From positions 1-64,000 of the forward strand of contig CANDIF010000001.1 of the NCBI GenBank assembly GCA_947384775.1: a stretch of DNA of 64,000 nucleotides, in the 5' to 3' direction. The position numbers were made by a program, and so were the translations under genes. Source of the stretch: an uncultured Clostridium sp. (GTDB taxonomy: Bacteria; Bacillota; Clostridia; TANB77; CAG-508). How positions within the stretch are numbered: the first letter of the stretch is position 1; each line of letters starts with the position of its first letter. The notes under the pieces were generated by a model. The model was not told the DNA's origin, searched no databases, and saw nothing but the letters and a program-made list of their open reading frames with translations. This document shows, piece after piece, positions 63,093 through 64,000 of the stretch.

Positions 63093-63680
63093 TTAGTACT
63101 TCATATAGATGGTCGAAAGAGCATTTTTGTAGATAACGTTGGGAGAATCACCCTTGTATCGTATAAAAACGATTACATTTTCGTCATGTGCCAAAATGAT
63201 GCCGTGCTCTTGGTATCCGCCGATAGTGACAAGGGTCACACGTGAATGAGAATTGATGAATTTTGAAAGCCAATGCTCCTCTATATTCTCATTAATAATG
63301 CTGGGGGAATATGAATCAGGGAGAATGGCTTCAAAGTCAAAATTCTCATTTTCTACTGCTGCCGGACGAGTCTTGGCACATTTCTCAATCGTAGAGAGCG
63401 CCTGTTTGTACATTATGCAAATACCGTCATGAGGATCATGGACAAGGACAAGCACTTTGGGGTCGTGGGCACGAATTTTCCCTTTTTCCTGGAATCCATT
63501 GGAAGTGAAAATTTTCACCAAAGATTGACTTTGGATATAGCTGTCAATCATGGAGATTTCATACCGATGGGGATTCGGAGCGGGGAAGGATTGTGCAACA
63601 GGCTGGGCTTCAGGCAGAGCTCTTTCTTGGAAAGCAGGGTTGCCTTTAGACCTGCGCTTGAGTCTTTGCATCTTGTTCAT
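63093..63680 (-). CDS. GC-rich cassette 6: tandem double Hfq/LSm protein
   Basis: The 195-residue protein has a basic N-terminus (1-40), then two Hfq-like domains. The first, about 44-99, has IDSYIQSQSLVKIFTSNGFQ and the Sm2 motif YKQALSTI. The second, about 130-193, has EEHWLSKFINSHSRVTLVTI, GGYQEHG and IYKNALSTI. Normal Hfq reads NGFQLKG and YKHAISTI and is a hexamer of single domains, so two fused copies might form a trimer of dimers. One in-frame CGG at 63566-63564 must be Arg. GGAGAC precedes the start. Confidence 0.75.
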   Translation of the reverse strand: MNKMQRLKRRSKGNPAFQERALPEAQPVAQSFPAPNPHRYEISMIDSYIQSQSLVKIFTSNGFQEKGKIRAHDPKVLVLVHDPHDGICIMYKQALSTIEKCAKTRPAAVENENFDFEAILPDSYSPSIINENIEEHWLSKFINSHSRVTLVTIGGYQEHGIILAHDENVIVFIRYKGDSPNVIYKNALSTIYMKY

Positions 63681-63733
63681 CTCTCTGGTCTCCTTTTATA
63701 AAAAGTGTTAGAGCAAAGCTGCTCTACACTTTA

Positions 63734-63763
63734 ATTATACCATTTTTAGGAATTTTATGTCAA
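63734..63763 (-). promoter_or_regulatory. Promoter of cassette 6
   Basis: On the minus strand TTGACA (63763-63758) and TATAAT (63739-63734) are 18 bases apart. A leader hairpin AGTGTAGAGCA-gctt-TGCTCTAACACT follows. Confidence 0.78.
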
Positions 63764-63814
63764 ATAAAGACACAAAAATATCATAGAGAGTGTAAAATAT
63801 TTAAACTAAAAGTA

Positions 63815-63843
63815 TTGACTTTACTTACAAAAATTGGTATACT
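63815..63843 (+). promoter_or_regulatory. rpsB promoter and leader
   Basis: TTGACT and TATACT with a 17-base spacer. The leader of about 100 bases holds CTTAAGA and TCTTAAG arms that could form the S2 feedback structure. Confidence 0.72.
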
Positions 63844-63951
63844 ATTATAGTTAAAATTATGCACATAAAATATCAGCTTAAGATTGTGCTTATAAAAAGT
63901 GTTCTTAAGTGTTAAAGATTTTATGGAGGAAATAACAAGGAGGAATGAAAA

Positions 63952-64000
63952 ATGGCAGTAGTTGCAATGAAACAATTACTTGAAGCAGGTGTACATTTCG
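63952..64000 (+). CDS. rpsB: 30S ribosomal protein S2, N-terminus only
   Basis: MAVVAMKQLLEAGVHF at the window edge is the start of S2, behind AAGGAGG. The rest lies outside the window. Confidence 0.9.
   Translation, partial: MAVVAMKQLLEAGVHF

Noticed and set aside
62979-63245. A plus-strand 88-residue ORF after yitT
   Set aside because: It runs through the hairpin 62995-63027 and lies antisense to the double-Hfq gene. Its composition follows that gene, and it has no ribosome binding site.
63904-63951. A T-box or other named riboswitch before rpsB or glyQS
   Set aside because: Specifier and T-box sequences were looked for and not found. Only simple hairpins are present.
1-64000. CRISPR array, prophage, integrase, transposase or tRNA genes
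   Set aside because: No direct-repeat arrays, no phage structural or recombinase genes, and no recognisable tRNA cloverleaf or CCA-type ends were seen. The short palindromic repeats are only three in number.

Overview
The window looks like the chromosome of an uncultured, very AT-rich, spore-forming anaerobic Firmicute (Clostridia-like). It has near-exclusive A/T-ending codons, strong GGAGG ribosome binding sites and U-tract terminators. It carries a sigma-K homologue with its pro-sequence, small spore-coat-like proteins, YlbJ, a divergent Spo0A-like regulator, a glyQS-type glycyl-tRNA synthetase, and an oxygen-defence set (flavodiiron protein, rubredoxin, desulfoferrodoxin). I see no rRNA, tRNA, CRISPR array or insertion sequence.

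Layout. 0.07-8.2 kb: membrane proteins, two XRE regulators, an AraC regulator, and a WYL regulator with a GyrI-like/radical-SAM/acetyltransferase operon. 8.3-13.3 kb: polysaccharide deacetylase, an ABC-2 exporter and small proteins. 14-18.4 kb: a MerR circuit with two matching operators, DUF362, an ECF S component, and a manganese (yybP-ykoY) riboswitch before a cation antiporter. 18.6-22.7 kb: polymer O-acetylation genes (DUF4358, MBOAT, DHHW) and a DUF368 lipid-carrier translocase. 23.8-41.4 kb: an FtsH-like ATPase without protease, TauE, YebC, TmcAL, RNase HI, an EndoQ-like protein, a large ABC ATPase-permease, GlyRS, a foldase, HlyIII, MiaB, thymidine kinase and SigK. 41.4-48.5 kb: small and membrane proteins, the Spo0A-like regulator, a secreted caspase-like protein with three paralogous membrane-anchored partners, then the oxygen-defence genes. 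48.5-64 kb: L,D-transpeptidase, Y-family polymerase, GuaA, a HAD-HD fusion, spore-coat proteins, YlbJ, MurG, a UDP-sugar pyrophosphorylase, YitT and the start of rpsB.

Main observation. Eight AT-rich genes are broken at the codon CGG, nine times in all, in exactly the same way: one extra C precedes a GGN glycine codon (CGGA eight times, CGGT once). Skipping that C (+1) restores the complete protein, in most cases inside a textbook motif (RNase HI DGACSGNPGPGG, ABC signature RQRLGIAQA, MBOAT DMAIGLGRIFGF, pyrophosphorylase GGQGSRLG). By eye I found no CGG read as arginine in any AT-rich gene. The simplest reading is that CGG is unassigned or starved in this lineage and NNN-CGG-N sites are decoded as NNN-Gly by +1 frameshifting or a quadruplet-reading tRNA-Gly.

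Second observation. Six isolated genes are much richer in G+C. Each is monocistronic, with its own TATAAT, a short 5' leader hairpin and a strong G+C-rich 3' hairpin. Five of the six carry ordinary in-frame CGG codons (ten in total), so they look like imported cassettes that follow a different decoding rule. One encodes a tandem double-Hfq (LSm) protein.
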